Of a DNA stretch of 12,883 bases, positions 6,595 through 12,883 are shown in pieces. A program made the position numbers and the translations under genes. Positions within the stretch are counted from its first letter, which is position 1, and every line of letters starts with the position of its first letter. Under the pieces are notes generated by a model. The model was not told the DNA's origin. It saw nothing but the letters and a program-made list of their open reading frames with translations, and made no database searches. Source of the stretch: Chloroflexota bacterium (GTDB taxonomy: Bacteria > Chloroflexota > Dehalococcoidia > GIF9 > UBA5629); assembly GCA_020354105.1 (NCBI GenBank), contig CP070642.1, positions 1,657,708 through 1,670,590 on the forward strand, read 5' to 3'.

Positions 6595-6624
6595 TTGTTT
6601 TTTTGTAAATCATTGTGATAGAAT
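6595..6624 (+). promoter_or_regulatory. Probable marR promoter
   Basis: TTGTTT (6595-6600), an 18-base spacer and TAGAAT (6619-6624) give a predicted start near 6631. The leader of about 69 bases contains two further inverted repeats and a GAAGGGAG ribosome site. Confidence 0.5.
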
Positions 6625-6636
6625 CAATTTATCAGG

Positions 6637-6671
6637 TAGTTTTCACAGTGGAAAACTAATTAACCGATTAG
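6637..6671. promoter_or_regulatory. Probable MarR operator downstream of the promoter
   Basis: TAGTTTTC (6637-6644) and GAAAACTA (6651-6658) form a perfect inverted repeat with eight-base arms and a six-base centre, 22 bases in all. This is the size usual for MarR dimers. It lies just downstream of the predicted transcription start, suited to autorepression. A second, shorter inverted repeat CTAAT/ATTAG (6656-6660 with 6667-6671, also six-base centre) overlaps its right end. Confidence 0.6.
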
Positions 6672-6699
6672 GTATTTAAAGTTTAAAGAAGGGAGTATT

Positions 6700-7182
6700 A
6701 TGCCAGAAGTGTCAGGTGTGGATCGCGACTACAACTTGTGGGTGCTGCTACATCAGGTGAGCGACATAATATTTAATGCTAGGGAAGCAGAATTGCAGGA
6801 ACATGGTCTTCCAGCCACACAGGCGGAGGTTCTATTTGTTATCAAAGCTATTGGTGATAAGGTGACACCGGCCCAGATATCACGGATGATGTTCCGACGG
6901 CCCCACTCAGTGTCTGGGATTATAGAAAGGATGAAAAAGGCTGGACTCGTTAAAAAAACCAAGGACTTGCACAGAAAGAATTTGGTGAGAGTCACCATGA
7001 CTGAGAAAGGACAGCAGGCTTACAAGCAAGCACTGAAAAGGAAGTCTGTCCAGAAGATAATGTCTGCCCTTTCTGAGGCTGAGCGCCAAAAGCTGAAGTC
7101 GCTCTTGGAAACGTTGCGTAATAAAGGGCTTAAGGAGCTTAGGATTGACCCCAAGAAAGCACCACCGCCGAAGTTTGTCTGA
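6700..7182 (+). CDS. MarR-family transcriptional regulator
   Basis: This 160-residue protein is a winged-helix regulator that would act as a dimer on DNA. The helical dimer region spans about 10-52, the helix-turn-helix about 54-82 ('VTPAQISRMMFRRPHSVSGIIERM'-type segment, shown in part), the wing about 84-100 ('KTKDLHRKNLVRV') with its basic residues, and 'LTEAERQKL-like' helices at the end. The C-terminal tail (about 148-160, 'RIDPKKAPPPKFV') is basic and Pro-rich. The style resembles the MarR paralogues found near reductive dehalogenase genes in Dehalococcoidia, but no such gene is nearby, so I cannot name its effector or target. ATG 6700 has a GAAGGGAG ribosome site. A 22-base palindrome in its own leader suggests autoregulation, and a terminator closes the gene, so it is probably monocistronic. 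Confidence 0.93.
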   Translation: MPEVSGVDRDYNLWVLLHQVSDIIFNAREAELQEHGLPATQAEVLFVIKAIGDKVTPAQISRMMFRRPHSVSGIIERMKKAGLVKKTKDLHRKNLVRVTMTEKGQQAYKQALKRKSVQKIMSALSEAERQKLKSLLETLRNKGLKELRIDPKKAPPPKFV

Positions 7183-7211
7183 GGCCTGAAAAATCTAGTC
7201 AATCTAACGTT

Positions 7212-7244
7212 GTAATGCGAGGTTTCAACCTCGCATTACTTTTT
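7212..7244 (+). terminator. Rho-independent terminator of marR
   Basis: GTAATGCGAGG (7212-7222) pairs perfectly with CCTCGCATTAC (7229-7239) around a six-base loop and runs straight into TTTTT (7240-7244). It separates marR from dinB and lies 30 bases after the marR stop codon. Confidence 0.93.
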
Positions 7245-7259
7245 ACACCGAGGTTCTCG

Positions 7260-7288
7260 TTGTTAGCTTTTATCATCTAGTCTATAAT
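7260..7288 (+). promoter_or_regulatory. dinB promoter giving a leaderless mRNA
   Basis: TTGTTA (7260-7265), a 17-base spacer and perfect TATAAT (7283-7288) end 11 bases before the GTG at 7300. Transcription would begin near 7295, leaving no more than about five bases of leader, and there is no ribosome site. No GAAC-N4-GTTC LexA box overlaps it. Confidence 0.65.
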
Positions 7289-7299
7289 TGCTATTGAAC

Positions 7300-8517
7300 G
7301 TGAATCGTTATATTTTGCACATTGACCTAGATGCCTTTTTCGTCTCCGTGGAGCAGGCACTGGCGCCGGGCTTGCGTGGTAAACCGGTAGTAGTTGGTGG
7401 GCAACCTGACCGCCGTGGCGTGGTAGCCTCAGCTTCCTATGACGCACGTGTTTTCGGTATTCGGGCTGGTATGCCTCTGACTCAGGCTTATCGTCTCTGC
7501 CCCCAGGCTATTTTCCTTCAGGGTAGCTTCCCCGCCTATCGAGATGCATCAGAAAAGTTTATGGCGATTCTGGCTGATTTTTCACCTTGCTTGGAACCAG
7601 CAGGCCTTGATGAGGCTTATCTTGATGTTACTGGGTGTGAAGCTTATGGTACTCCACATCAGCTGGCATTGCGCATAAAGGAACGTGTCAAGAAGGAACT
7701 GAAATTAATTGCTTCGGTGGGTGTGGCTGGCTGCAAAGTGGCGGCTAAGATTGCTTCTGATTTGGGTAAGCCGGATGGCCTGGTTGAAGTGCCTTCGGGG
7801 CATGAAAGGGAATTCTTAGCACCATTGCCCGTAGCCAGCTTGCCTGGCGTTGGTAAAAAAACAGAGCAGGTGTTAAGGGCGCTGGGAATAAAAACTATTG
7901 GCCAGTTGGCAGCTTTGCCACCCGAAACGATCAAGAGTCGTTTGGGTGCTGCTGGAATGATGATTCATCATTATGCCAACGGCGTAGATAACCGGGACTT
8001 GGAACCACCGGGTGAGGCTAAATCTATTAGCAGGGAGACCACTTTTGCTGAGGATACTTTGGACAGAACCTTTCTTCAAGCCATCCTGCGTTATCTCTGT
8101 GAGCGGGTTGGTGCCGAGTTGCGCCAGGAGAACAAGCACACCAAAACTATAACCCTGAAATTGAGATATGCAGATTTTGAAACCATTACCCGTCGTATTA
8201 GTTCGACAGAGGCTACAGATGCCGATGAGGTCATCTTTGCAGGGGCAGTTAAATTGCTTGACCATGCTCTGGCTAGAAATCGGAAGCTGGTGCGACTTAT
8301 TGGTGTTGGAGTATCGAACTTGGTTGGTTATGGTAGACAACTTCATCTACTTGATTCCAGTCCGCAACGGCTGGCTCATCTGGATAAGGCTATTGACCGT
8401 ATACGCAATAAATATGGCTTTACCTCCATCCAGACTGGACGTACATTGCTACTTAAAGATATATTCGCTAGTCGTGATGATGATTACATACTCGAAACGC
8501 CCTCGCTTTCCCGTTAA
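7300..8517 (+). CDS. dinB: DNA polymerase IV (DinB, Y family)
   Basis: This 405-residue protein is a translesion DNA polymerase. From GTG 7300: 'HIDLDAFFVSVEQ' at 7-19 (metal-binding Asp9, steric-gate Phe14), 'SYDARVFGIRAGM' at 46-58, 'GLDEAYLDVTG' at 102-112 with catalytic Asp104 and Glu105, a helix-hairpin-helix 'LPGVGKKTEQVLRALGIKTIGQL' region at about 181-203 (shown in part), and the little-finger domain to about 345. The palm motif has Gly102 where most relatives have Ser. The C-terminus ends 'ILETPSLSR' without a clear QLxLF sliding-clamp motif. The frame is open to TTG 7288, but that codon overlaps the -10 box. GTG 7300 gives the standard N-terminus and fits the predicted mRNA start. 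Its stop lies just before the ilvE promoter. SOS control by the LexA in this window is possible but no operator is visible. Confidence 0.95.
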   Translation: MNRYILHIDLDAFFVSVEQALAPGLRGKPVVVGGQPDRRGVVASASYDARVFGIRAGMPLTQAYRLCPQAIFLQGSFPAYRDASEKFMAILADFSPCLEPAGLDEAYLDVTGCEAYGTPHQLALRIKERVKKELKLIASVGVAGCKVAAKIASDLGKPDGLVEVPSGHEREFLAPLPVASLPGVGKKTEQVLRALGIKTIGQLAALPPETIKSRLGAAGMMIHHYANGVDNRDLEPPGEAKSISRETTFAEDTLDRTFLQAILRYLCERVGAELRQENKHTKTITLKLRYADFETITRRISSTEATDADEVIFAGAVKLLDHALARNRKLVRLIGVGVSNLVGYGRQLHLLDSSPQRLAHLDKAIDRIRNKYGFTSIQTGRTLLLKDIFASRDDDYILETPSLSR

Positions 8518-8519
8518 CC

Positions 8520-8548
8520 TTGTTTTTGTTGTGGGGCAGGGTTATAAT
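8520..8548 (+). promoter_or_regulatory. ilvE promoter
   Basis: TTGTTT (8520-8525), a 17-base spacer and perfect TATAAT (8543-8548) start two bases after the dinB stop codon. The predicted start near 8555 leaves about 40 bases of leader with a very strong AAGGAGGGAGG ribosome site. Confidence 0.7.
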
Positions 8549-8595
8549 GAAGTCTAACCTTTCCGCGTTGGAATTTAGAGAAAAAGGAGGGAGGG

Positions 8596-9531
8596 ATGCC
8601 TCAATACGCTTTTTTCCGAAAGCAATTCATGCCGCTTGCTGAGGCTAAAATTGGTATTCTAACCCATGCCCTGCATTATGGTACCGCTTGTTTCGAAGGA
8701 ATTCGTGGTAACTGGAATGATGGGCAGGAGCAATTGTTTATATTCCGTATTAAAGACCATTATGAGCGCATGCTCAAAGGCTGTCGCATTTTGAAGATAA
8801 ACCTCCCTTATTCGGCTGAGGATATGTGCCAGTTAACCGTTGAGCTGGTAGAAAAGAGTGGCTACCGTGAAGATGTCTATATCCGCCCTCTGGCTTACAA
8901 GAGTTCAGAGGCTATCGGTGTCAGATTACACGATTTGGAGGACGATTTCCTCATCATCGTTGCCACTTTGCCTGCTTATCTGGATGCTGATGAAGGGGTT
9001 CGCTGCTGTACTTCTTCGTGGCGGCGTGTAGATGATACCATGATTCCAGCTAGGGGCAAGATTACCGGCATCTATGTTAACAGTGCTCTGGCTAAGACCG
9101 AAGCTAATGAGCGCGGCTTCGATGAGGCCATTTTGCTGAACCATGATGGCCATGTTTCCGAGGGCAGTGGTGAGAACATCTTCTTCGTCTTGGACGGCAA
9201 ACTGGTAACACCGCCAAGTTCCGATAATATTCTGTTGGGCGTTACTAGAGACACGGTGATTCAGCTAGCTCGAAATGAGTTGGGCATAGAAACTGTGGAA
9301 ATGTCAGTGGACCGTACCGAGCTTTACCTAGCAGATGAGGTGTTTTTTACAGGTACTGCTGCTCACGTCAGTCCGGTCATTGAAATTGACCACCGCCCGG
9401 TGGGAAATGGGAAAATAGGGAAAGTGACTAAGGATCTACAGCGTCTCTATTTCGACGTGATAAAGGGGAAGAATCCAAAGTATCTTAACTGGTGCACTCC
9501 AGCATATTCTAAACTGGTAAAGACCAAATAA
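8596..9531 (+). CDS. ilvE: Branched-chain amino acid aminotransferase
   Basis: This 311-residue enzyme is a fold-type IV PLP aminotransferase that swaps the amino group between glutamate and leucine, isoleucine or valine, in the cytoplasm. Seen: 'HALHYGTACFEGIRG' at 24-38, 'RIKDHYERM' at 51-59, 'YIRPLAYKS' at 95-103, 'PARGKITGIYVNS' at 151-163 with the PLP lysine Lys155, and 'EGSGENIFFV' at 189-198 holding the cofactor-binding glutamate. The 'TGTAAHVSPV' segment near 252-261 contacts PLP and substrate in the family. The YGTACFEGIR start and the length of about 300 favour IlvE over D-amino-acid aminotransferase or aminodeoxychorismate lyase. The ATG has a strong AGGAGGGAGG site. It has its own promoter and converges on the aldolase gene; the 84 bases between hold no clear terminator. 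Confidence 0.94.
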   Translation: MPQYAFFRKQFMPLAEAKIGILTHALHYGTACFEGIRGNWNDGQEQLFIFRIKDHYERMLKGCRILKINLPYSAEDMCQLTVELVEKSGYREDVYIRPLAYKSSEAIGVRLHDLEDDFLIIVATLPAYLDADEGVRCCTSSWRRVDDTMIPARGKITGIYVNSALAKTEANERGFDEAILLNHDGHVSEGSGENIFFVLDGKLVTPPSSDNILLGVTRDTVIQLARNELGIETVEMSVDRTELYLADEVFFTGTAAHVSPVIEIDHRPVGNGKIGKVTKDLQRLYFDVIKGKNPKYLNWCTPAYSKLVKTK

Positions 9532-9615
9532 GTAGTAACAATCTAACTGCAGTAGATGCTTACCTTTGCGCTATATGATCAGGTTTATTTCTTTGTCTTT
9601 GTACAGTTTGAATGA

Positions 9616-10179
9616 CTAGCGGGTCTTAATTTGCAGTGTTTTGAGCAAGTATAGAAGGCGGCAGCTTTCCTCTAAGGCTGAAGTATATTGGTAAGCTTCT
9701 TCAAGTAATTGGGCAGCAGCGAAGCTCCCATGGCCATATACCAAGACGATCTTATGCCTTGTTAGTTCATCGGCTATTTCCTTGGCAAACTCTCCGGGCT
9801 TTATAGTTGTTCCCCAGCCCAAAACAGGCACCTTTGACAATAGCAGATTTCCTTCGACATCGCAGGGGATGATTTCCTGCTCGGTAAAAGATAAGGCAAT
9901 AGCATAAGCAGGGTGGGCATGTACTATAGCTGAGGCTGGCGTGCGTTTATATATGGCACGATGAACTGCTAGCTCTGTTGAGGCTAAGGGAGTGAATCTG
10001 TCATTTTTATTGATGCCGGTTTCTACAAGGTCATGCTCTTCAAGACAGCTCAGCATACTGCCTCGGTGAGTGATGCATAAGCGCTCTCCCAGCTTAATGC
10101 TGAGATTACCACTGTGAGAGGATACCAATCCTCGGGCGCAGAGGTCGCGTCCAACGGCTTGAAACTGAGAAATAAGCAT
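9616..10179 (-). CDS. Class II aldolase/adducin-family protein
   Basis: This 187-residue protein has the class II aldolase fold of L-fuculose-1-phosphate and L-ribulose-5-phosphate processing enzymes. The zinc ligands are visible: 'HAHP' (His87, His89) and 'YGHGSFA' (His150); Glu69 in 'ASTELAVH' is the usual catalytic acid. 'SHSGNLSIKL' at 21-30 is the phosphate-binding loop. It is shorter than FucA (about 215 residues), mainly at the C-terminus. The substrate cannot be told: sugar-phosphate aldolase or methylthioribulose-1-phosphate dehydratase-like activity are both compatible. ATG 10179 has a short GTAGGA ribosome site. It lies 52 bases downstream of lexA on the same strand, possibly the last gene of the relA-rpsT-lexA transcript, although a weak promoter can be read in the gap. 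Confidence 0.88.
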   Translation of the reverse strand: MLISQFQAVGRDLCARGLVSSHSGNLSIKLGERLCITHRGSMLSCLEEHDLVETGINKNDRFTPLASTELAVHRAIYKRTPASAIVHAHPAYAIALSFTEQEIIPCDVEGNLLLSKVPVLGWGTTIKPGEFAKEIADELTRHKIVLVYGHGSFAAAQLLEEAYQYTSALEESCRLLYLLKTLQIKTR

Positions 10180-10187
10180 CTATCCTA

Positions 10188-10217
10188 CTTTTACATCAAT
10201 TTTGTGCTGAAAGTCAA
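10188..10217 (-). promoter_or_regulatory. Weak candidate promoter of the aldolase gene
   Basis: On the minus strand TTGACT (10212-10217), an 18-base spacer and TAAAAG (10188-10193) lie between lexA and the aldolase gene. The -35 is good, the -10 poor, and the distance to the ATG is only eight bases, so it may be chance. Confidence 0.22.
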
Positions 10218-10231
10218 ACCGAAGATTCCCA

Positions 10232-10876
10232 TCAAGCTAGCTGGCGAATCACGGTAATAACCTTGCCTTGAATGTCCGCATTATCCGGAGTGGTATAAAT
10301 GGGGTGCATCTGGGTATTTGCCGGTTCGAGGCGAATGCGGTTGGCCTCTCTGAACAATCTTTTGAGGGTGACTTCCTTTTCTGTTTTGAGCCAAACAGCT
10401 ACCATGTCGCCATTTTCAGCGTTGCTTACATACTCCATTAAGACGATGTCGCCGTCCTTTATCAGTGCGTCAATCATGGAGTTACCTTTCACCCTCAAGG
10501 CATAGACTCTCTGTTTACCTCGGGTCAAGTCTTCTGTAACCTCTAACTCTTCCGTGGTAATGGTGTCCCAGGTTTCTGAATTAGGGACAGGAATAGGCTC
10601 ACCGGCGGCTATCTCGCCTATTATTGGTATGTTAACTATATTTTGATGATTCTGCCTGGTGGCCAAAAATTCGACACCACGCGATATTTTAGCGTGGCGT
10701 CGTATGTATCCTCCTGTTTCTAGTCTAGCCAGGTTATAGGCGACTACCGAGGTGGAGCTTATCTCACAGCCGCTGACGATATCCCTGACTGTGGGCGGAT
10801 AGCCTCTAGCGTCGATAAATTTTCGGATAAACTGGAGGATACGCTTCTGTTTTGGTGATAGCGCTTTACGAGTCAT
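10232..10876 (-). CDS. lexA: LexA SOS repressor
   Basis: LexA is the dimeric repressor of DNA-damage genes that cleaves itself when RecA filaments form. The 214-residue protein has a winged helix-turn-helix (about 1-70: 'GYPPTVRDIVSGCEISSTSV') and a peptidase S24 domain. The self-cleavage bond is Ala91-Gly92 in 'IGEIAAGEPI'; the catalytic Ser133 is in 'VKGNSMID' and Lys172 in 'EVTLKRL', 39 residues apart. All required residues are present, so it should be functional. The start ATG is 17 bases after the rpsT stop and has no clear ribosome site, pointing to coupled translation. A small AAC-N4-GTT palindrome sits immediately before the ATG and may be its own operator. Confidence 0.96.
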   Translation of the reverse strand: MTRKALSPKQKRILQFIRKFIDARGYPPTVRDIVSGCEISSTSVVAYNLARLETGGYIRRHAKISRGVEFLATRQNHQNIVNIPIIGEIAAGEPIPVPNSETWDTITTEELEVTEDLTRGKQRVYALRVKGNSMIDALIKDGDIVLMEYVSNAENGDMVAVWLKTEKEVTLKRLFREANRIRLEPANTQMHPIYTTPDNADIQGKVITVIRQLA

Positions 10877-10886
10877 AACAAATGTT
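10877..10886. promoter_or_regulatory. Degenerate LexA-box candidate before lexA
   Basis: AAC-AAAT-GTT is a symmetric match to the core of the Gram-positive LexA box GAAC-N4-GTTC, and touches the lexA start codon. As I recall, Dehalococcoides LexA uses that box type. The outer bases do not match, so this is only a weak candidate for autoregulation inside the rpsT-lexA gap. Confidence 0.25.
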
Positions 10887-10893
10887 GGTGCGA

Positions 10894-11220
10894 TTAGGCC
10901 ACATCGTTTTCTGAGTCTTTGTCAGCACTGACTTTCTTCTTGGCAGCAGTGTTGGAAAACTTGGCTTGATTTAACTTTTTCATTAACCGTGACTTACGCC
11001 TTGCAGACGTATTGGGATGAATGACCCCCTTTTTAGCAGCCCTGTCCAAAGCACTTATGGCAGTTGCTACTGCATCTTGTGCTGGTTCGGGCTCGTTGCC
11101 TGAGATAAGCTTCTCTGCTCGGATCACATGTGTCTTGGTAGCACTTTTAACCGACTTATTTCGTAGTCGTTTTCTTTCTGCTGCTCGTGCTGCTTTTTCT
11201 GCTGATTTACTTCTGGGCAA
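10894..11220 (-). CDS. rpsT: Ribosomal protein S20, extended C-terminus
   Basis: S20 binds 16S rRNA early in assembly of the small subunit. The product starts 'MPRSKSAEKAARAAERKRLRNKSVKS' in type (key residues Ser4-Lys5-Ser6-Ala7), is Lys/Arg rich and helical, and contains the conserved 'AAKKGVIHPNTSARRKSRL' segment near residues 61-79. I chose TTG 11220 as start: it gives the family N-terminus and lies six bases after a strong AAAGGAG ribosome site. The longer frame starting at TTG 11238 would swallow that site and overlap the relA stop. From 11220 the protein has 108 residues, about 20 more than most S20 proteins; the surplus is a charged C-terminal tail ending 'SADKDSENDVA'. It lies 14 bases after relA and 17 before lexA, so all three are probably one operon. 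Confidence 0.92.
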   Translation of the reverse strand: MPRSKSAEKAARAAERKRLRNKSVKSATKTHVIRAEKLISGNEPEPAQDAVATAISALDRAAKKGVIHPNTSARRKSRLMKKLNQAKFSNTAAKKKVSADKDSENDVA

Positions 11221-11234
11221 TCCTGACTCCTTTC

Positions 11235-12883
11235 TCAAGAACTAAGGCTGGCTTTAGCTTGACTGACTCTTGTGGCGCTTATAATGCCACGTGTACCTTG
11301 GATTCGTGACAATAGTTGAGTTAACTGGGCCATATTTGCTATTTCAATGGTAGCAAATACGGAAGTGACTTCGTTGTGATATGTGGTGCTCATATTGGAT
11401 ATATTTACTTTAGCCTCGGCGATAACGGTAGTGATATCCCGAAGCAATCCTACCCTGTCCCAAGCATCTATCTGTATATCGACGGGGTAAACATCATGTA
11501 CCTCTCCCCAGTTCACATCGATTAATCGCCTTTTATCTTCTACATTTATGACATTTACACAGTCTTTGCGGTGCACAGTAATCCCGTGACTCCGAGTAAT
11601 ATAACCGATAATAGGGTCGCCCGGCAAGGGATTGCAACATCGGCCTAATTGAGTAAGCAAGTCACCAACGCCTAGAACTTCAATTCCTGCTGCTGTTGTC
11701 TTATCGCTGCGTACGGTTTTGGTTATAGCAGGAGTTTCTTCTGGCTCGATGGCCAACTTGAGTGCCAACTGATGTGGAGTAATGCCGCCATAGCCAATAG
11801 CCGCTAAAAAATCGTCGGGGCTTTCATAATTGAACAGGTCTGCTGTTTCTTCGATATTGGTTATGGTAATGTCTAGCCGCTTGAGTTCTCTGTCCAGGAT
11901 CTGTTTACCGCGTTCAATGTTCTGTGCTCGTTCCTGTTTTTTGAACCACTGGCGAATTTTTTCTCGGGCGTGTGAAGTTTTGACAAATCCAAGGTCGGGA
12001 TTGAGCCAGTCAAGGCTGGGTCCCCTGCCGACCTTGGCGGTCATAATATCTATGATTTCGCTATTCTTAAGTTCGTAGTTCAGGGGCACGAGCCTGCCGT
12101 TCACTTTGGCGCCTATGCAGCGATGTCCTAACTCGGTATGGATGCGGTAGGCGAAATCTAGGGGAGTGGCACCTTTGGGCAGGGCTTTTATTTCACCTTT
12201 TGGGGTATAGACAAAGACCTGGTCGATGAAGACATCGGTTTTTAACGATTCGAGGAACTCCTCGCTACCGAGATCGCTTTGCCACTCAATCAACTGGCGC
12301 AACCAGGTTATCTTGTCTTCGAATTCTGTGTCTTGATTAGTGCCCTCCTTATAGCGCCAGTGGGCAGCCACGCCGAAGTCGGCGGTCTCGTGCATTTCAT
12401 GGGTGCGAATTTGTATTTCCAGTGGAGTTGTACCCTGGCATAGCACCGTGGTGTGTAGTGACTGATATCCGTTGTCTTTAGGATTGGCGATGAAGTCGCT
12501 GAAATCCTCGGGAATAGGATGCCACAGATTGTGAATAGTACCTAGTGCTTTGTAACAATCCGGGATTGTATCTACCAGTACACGGAAAGCGAACAGGTCA
12601 TGAATGTCGTTGAAATCCCTACCTTGAGCTGCATATCGGTTCATTTTGTTGTAAATGCTGTAGATGTGCTTTGGTCTACCTATGATTTCTGCCTTTATCT
12701 CGGCTTTGTCCAGTTCTTGCTTTAGCATCTGGGTAATCTCATTTATGAAAGCCTCTCGTTGCGTCCGACGTGTGGCTATCAGGCGAGCCACTTTATGATA
12801 TTGGCGCGGCTCCAGGTAGCGAAAAGCCAAATCTTCCAGTTGCCACTTTATCTGCCAGATACCCAGGCGGTGGGCAAGAGGAG
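11235..12883 (-). CDS. relA: RelA/SpoT (p)ppGpp synthetase, N-terminal part outside window
   Basis: The frame is open to the right edge of the window and on the minus strand continues upstream of any start codon seen here ('PLAHRLGIWQIKWQLEDLAFRYLEP'-type sequence at 12883-12807, shown in part), so the N-terminal HD hydrolase region is missing only because the window ends. About 548 residues are visible. In order: the synthetase domain with 'GRPKHIYSIYNKM' (about 12680-12640), 'DLFAFRVLVDT', 'NGYQSLHTTVL' and 'EIQIRTHEMHETADFGVAAHW' in part; the TGS domain ('VFVYTPKGEIKALPKGATPLDFAY', in part, about 12225-12035); the Cys-containing zinc-finger region ('LGRCCNPLPGDPI', about 11650-11610); and a C-terminal ACT domain ('DRVGLLRDITTVIAEAKVNISNM', in part). 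The enzyme makes the starvation alarmone (p)ppGpp; whether it also hydrolyses it depends on the unseen HD domain. Confidence 0.95.
   Translation of the reverse strand, partial: PLAHRLGIWQIKWQLEDLAFRYLEPRQYHKVARLIATRRTQREAFINEITQMLKQELDKAEIKAEIIGRPKHIYSIYNKMNRYAAQGRDFNDIHDLFAFRVLVDTIPDCYKALGTIHNLWHPIPEDFSDFIANPKDNGYQSLHTTVLCQGTTPLEIQIRTHEMHETADFGVAAHWRYKEGTNQDTEFEDKITWLRQLIEWQSDLGSEEFLESLKTDVFIDQVFVYTPKGEIKALPKGATPLDFAYRIHTELGHRCIGAKVNGRLVPLNYELKNSEIIDIMTAKVGRGPSLDWLNPDLGFVKTSHAREKIRQWFKKQERAQNIERGKQILDRELKRLDITITNIEETADLFNYESPDDFLAAIGYGGITPHQLALKLAIEPEETPAITKTVRSDKTTAAGIEVLGVGDLLTQLGRCCNPLPGDPIIGYITRSHGITVHRKDCVNVINVEDKRRLIDVNWGEVHDVYPVDIQIDAWDRVGLLRDITTVIAEAKVNISNMSTTYHNEVTSVFATIEIANMAQLTQLLSRIQGTRGIISATRVSQAKASLSS

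Noticed and set aside
8168..8557. Plus-strand frame of 129 codons inside dinB, and a minus-strand frame at 7873-8346
   Set aside because: Both are shadows of the well supported dinB frame with no recognisable domain or ribosome site.
1..12883. tRNA, rRNA, CRISPR array, insertion sequence or prophage
   Set aside because: No cloverleaf, rRNA-like block, regularly spaced repeats, transposase or terminal inverted repeats were seen; almost all space is taken by conserved housekeeping genes.

Overview
The window reads as ordinary chromosomal DNA of a free-living bacterium with moderate G+C. The best guess is a member of the Dehalococcoidia (Chloroflexota). This rests on the MarR protein, whose N-terminus and 'TKDL-RKNLVRV' wing resemble the MarR paralogues I remember from Dehalococcoides relatives, and on the general look of PyrF, FolC and LexA. 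It is inference, not proof. There is no rRNA, tRNA, CRISPR array, insertion sequence or prophage gene. Thirteen protein genes are supported, two of them cut by the window edges.

Left part, minus strand (1-4655): a PmbA/TldE-type gene (cut at base 1) directly abuts tldD, forming the two-subunit TldD/E metalloprotease. A small plus-strand SWIM zinc-finger protein diverges from tldD and overlaps the 3' end of folC tail to tail. Upstream of folC is a gene for an exported lipoprotein with a rhodanese domain. Its reading frame is interrupted by one TGA exactly where relatives have a Cys, in the active-site loop (YCS-TGA-P). The frame then continues cleanly through the rest of the domain, and a hairpin matching the bacterial SECIS pattern lies at the right distance. 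I read this as a candidate selenocysteine protein; a simple nonsense mutation is the alternative.

Middle part, plus strand (4888-9531): a Cys-rich DUF3795 protein, pyrF followed by a tightly coupled DUF951 protein, a MarR regulator with its own palindrome-rich control region and a strong terminator, dinB (DNA polymerase IV) and a branched-chain aminotransferase (ilvE). Right part, minus strand (9616-12883): relA/spoT (cut at the right edge), rpsT, lexA and a class II aldolase-family gene. The first three are closely packed (14 and 17 bases apart), placing the stringent-response enzyme, a ribosomal protein and the SOS repressor in one probable operon.

Promoters of the -35/-10 type can be read before many genes, most with a 17-base spacer. 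Several (pyrF, dinB and, nearly, the rhodanese gene) place the transcription start only a few bases from the start codon with no Shine-Dalgarno sequence, suggesting leaderless or near-leaderless mRNAs. Others (ilvE, marR, DUF3795, rpsT) have clear Shine-Dalgarno sites.
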